Below, one piece after another: positions 5,779 to 5,970 of a DNA stretch of 5,970 nucleotides; the first letter of the stretch is position 1, and each line of letters opens with the position of its first letter. The translations under genes and the position numbers were made by a program. The notes below the pieces were generated by a model that had not been told where the DNA came from, searched no databases, and saw only the letters and a list, made by a program, of their open reading frames with translations. Origin of the DNA: Lachnospiraceae bacterium (GTDB lineage: Bacteria; Bacillota; Clostridia; Lachnospirales; Lachnospiraceae); the NCBI GenBank assembly GCA_021199405.1, contig JAJQID010000231.1, positions 1 to 5,970 on the forward strand, given 5' to 3'.

Positions 5779-5970
5779 TTATCCTTCTCCTCCTTCCTCC
5801 CCGGTAATATGCAGTCCAAACGTAGCATCCACGACACGGGGGGTATCGATCACCACTTCGCTGGATAAAAATACGGGCGCCGCCTTGTAAAACAGGCTGA
5901 TCTGATAGGGCTTGTTGATCGCCTGCCACACCCTCACCTTCTCCTCCAGACTTATCTTCGCCTGAGACAG
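5779..5970 (-). CDS. DUF4255 / Afp16-Pvc16-like tail terminator, C-terminal end (partial)
   Basis: The last 63 codons of a protein whose start lies beyond the right edge. The visible part has LEEKVRVWQAINKPYQISLFYKA, then PVFLSSEVVIDTPRVVDATFGL. This is the characteristic C-terminal end of DUF4255 proteins: a W-x-x-I/L near PYQ-S-x-x-Y, followed by a strand with a V-x-D/R-P-P/R-V-V ending. Afp16 and Pvc16, the characterised relatives, cap the tube-sheath end distal to the baseplate and set particle length. The final residues GEEGGEG are encoded by purine-rich codons that double as the ribosome binding region of the next gene. Finding it first in the sheath-tube gene order fits an eCIS rather than a myophage. 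Confidence 0.85.
   Translation of the reverse strand: MSQAKISLEEKVRVWQAINKPYQISLFYKAAPVFLSSEVVIDTPRVVDATFGLHITGEEGGEG

Noticed and set aside
1..5970. Myophage prophage or type VI secretion system as the identity of the locus
   Set aside because: A DUF4255 protein, a DUF4280 PAAR-like protein, a DUF6760-like protein and a single-protein sheath together fit an eCIS. A T6SS would have a TssB/TssC two-part sheath, and no phage head, integrase or lysis genes are visible. Flanking sequence could still change this.

Overview
The window is part of one long operon on the minus strand. It encodes the structural core of a contractile injection apparatus of the extracellular contractile injection system type (eCIS; the Afp/PVC/MAC relatives of phage tails). 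Transcription runs from high to low coordinates, and I see no gene on the plus strand. Strong AGGAGG-type ribosome binding sites precede most genes, base composition is balanced to moderately GC-rich, and the proteins look low-GC Gram-positive in style. This suggests a Firmicute, probably a gut-type clostridium such as a Lachnospiraceae member. That assignment is an inference, because the window holds no taxonomic marker gene.

Layout in order of transcription: the C-terminal end of a DUF4255 (Afp16/Pvc16-like) tail-terminator protein (5779-5970, start outside the window); a 255-residue beta-rich protein of unknown function (5008-5775); a cysteine-rich DUF4280 PAAR-like protein, a candidate spike tip (4637-5023); the tail sheath (2892-4586); the main gp19-type inner tube protein (2354-2848); a 111-bp gap carrying a very strong GC hairpin (2292-2313); a 120-residue tail-assembly-like protein with a CPDC zinc-knuckle-like end (1880-2242); a small DUF6760-like protein whose start is ambiguous (1680-1937); a second tube-like protein of 401 residues with a long C-terminal repeat array (459-1664); and the first 144 codons of an unrecognised protein running off the left edge (1-433).

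As in better-known systems, the sheath would contract around the gp19 tube, the DUF4255 protein would cap the distal end, and the PAAR-like protein would sharpen the spike. The 401-residue protein would sit where Afp7/Pvc7-type tube-initiator proteins sit, linking tube to spike and baseplate. Spike, gp25, baseplate J, tape measure, ATPase and any toxin cargo are not in the window and would be expected on either side.

The most unusual element is the C-terminal half of the 401-residue protein. Instead of a recognisable LysM domain it carries seven copies of a W-[EK]-F-D-like motif, mostly on a 34-residue (102-bp) period. Two neighbouring units share a 53-bp perfect direct repeat. I know of no described function for this array. 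Other points to check are the intercistronic hairpin after the tube gene, the non-standard start of the DUF6760-like gene, and the position of the PAAR-like gene upstream of the sheath.
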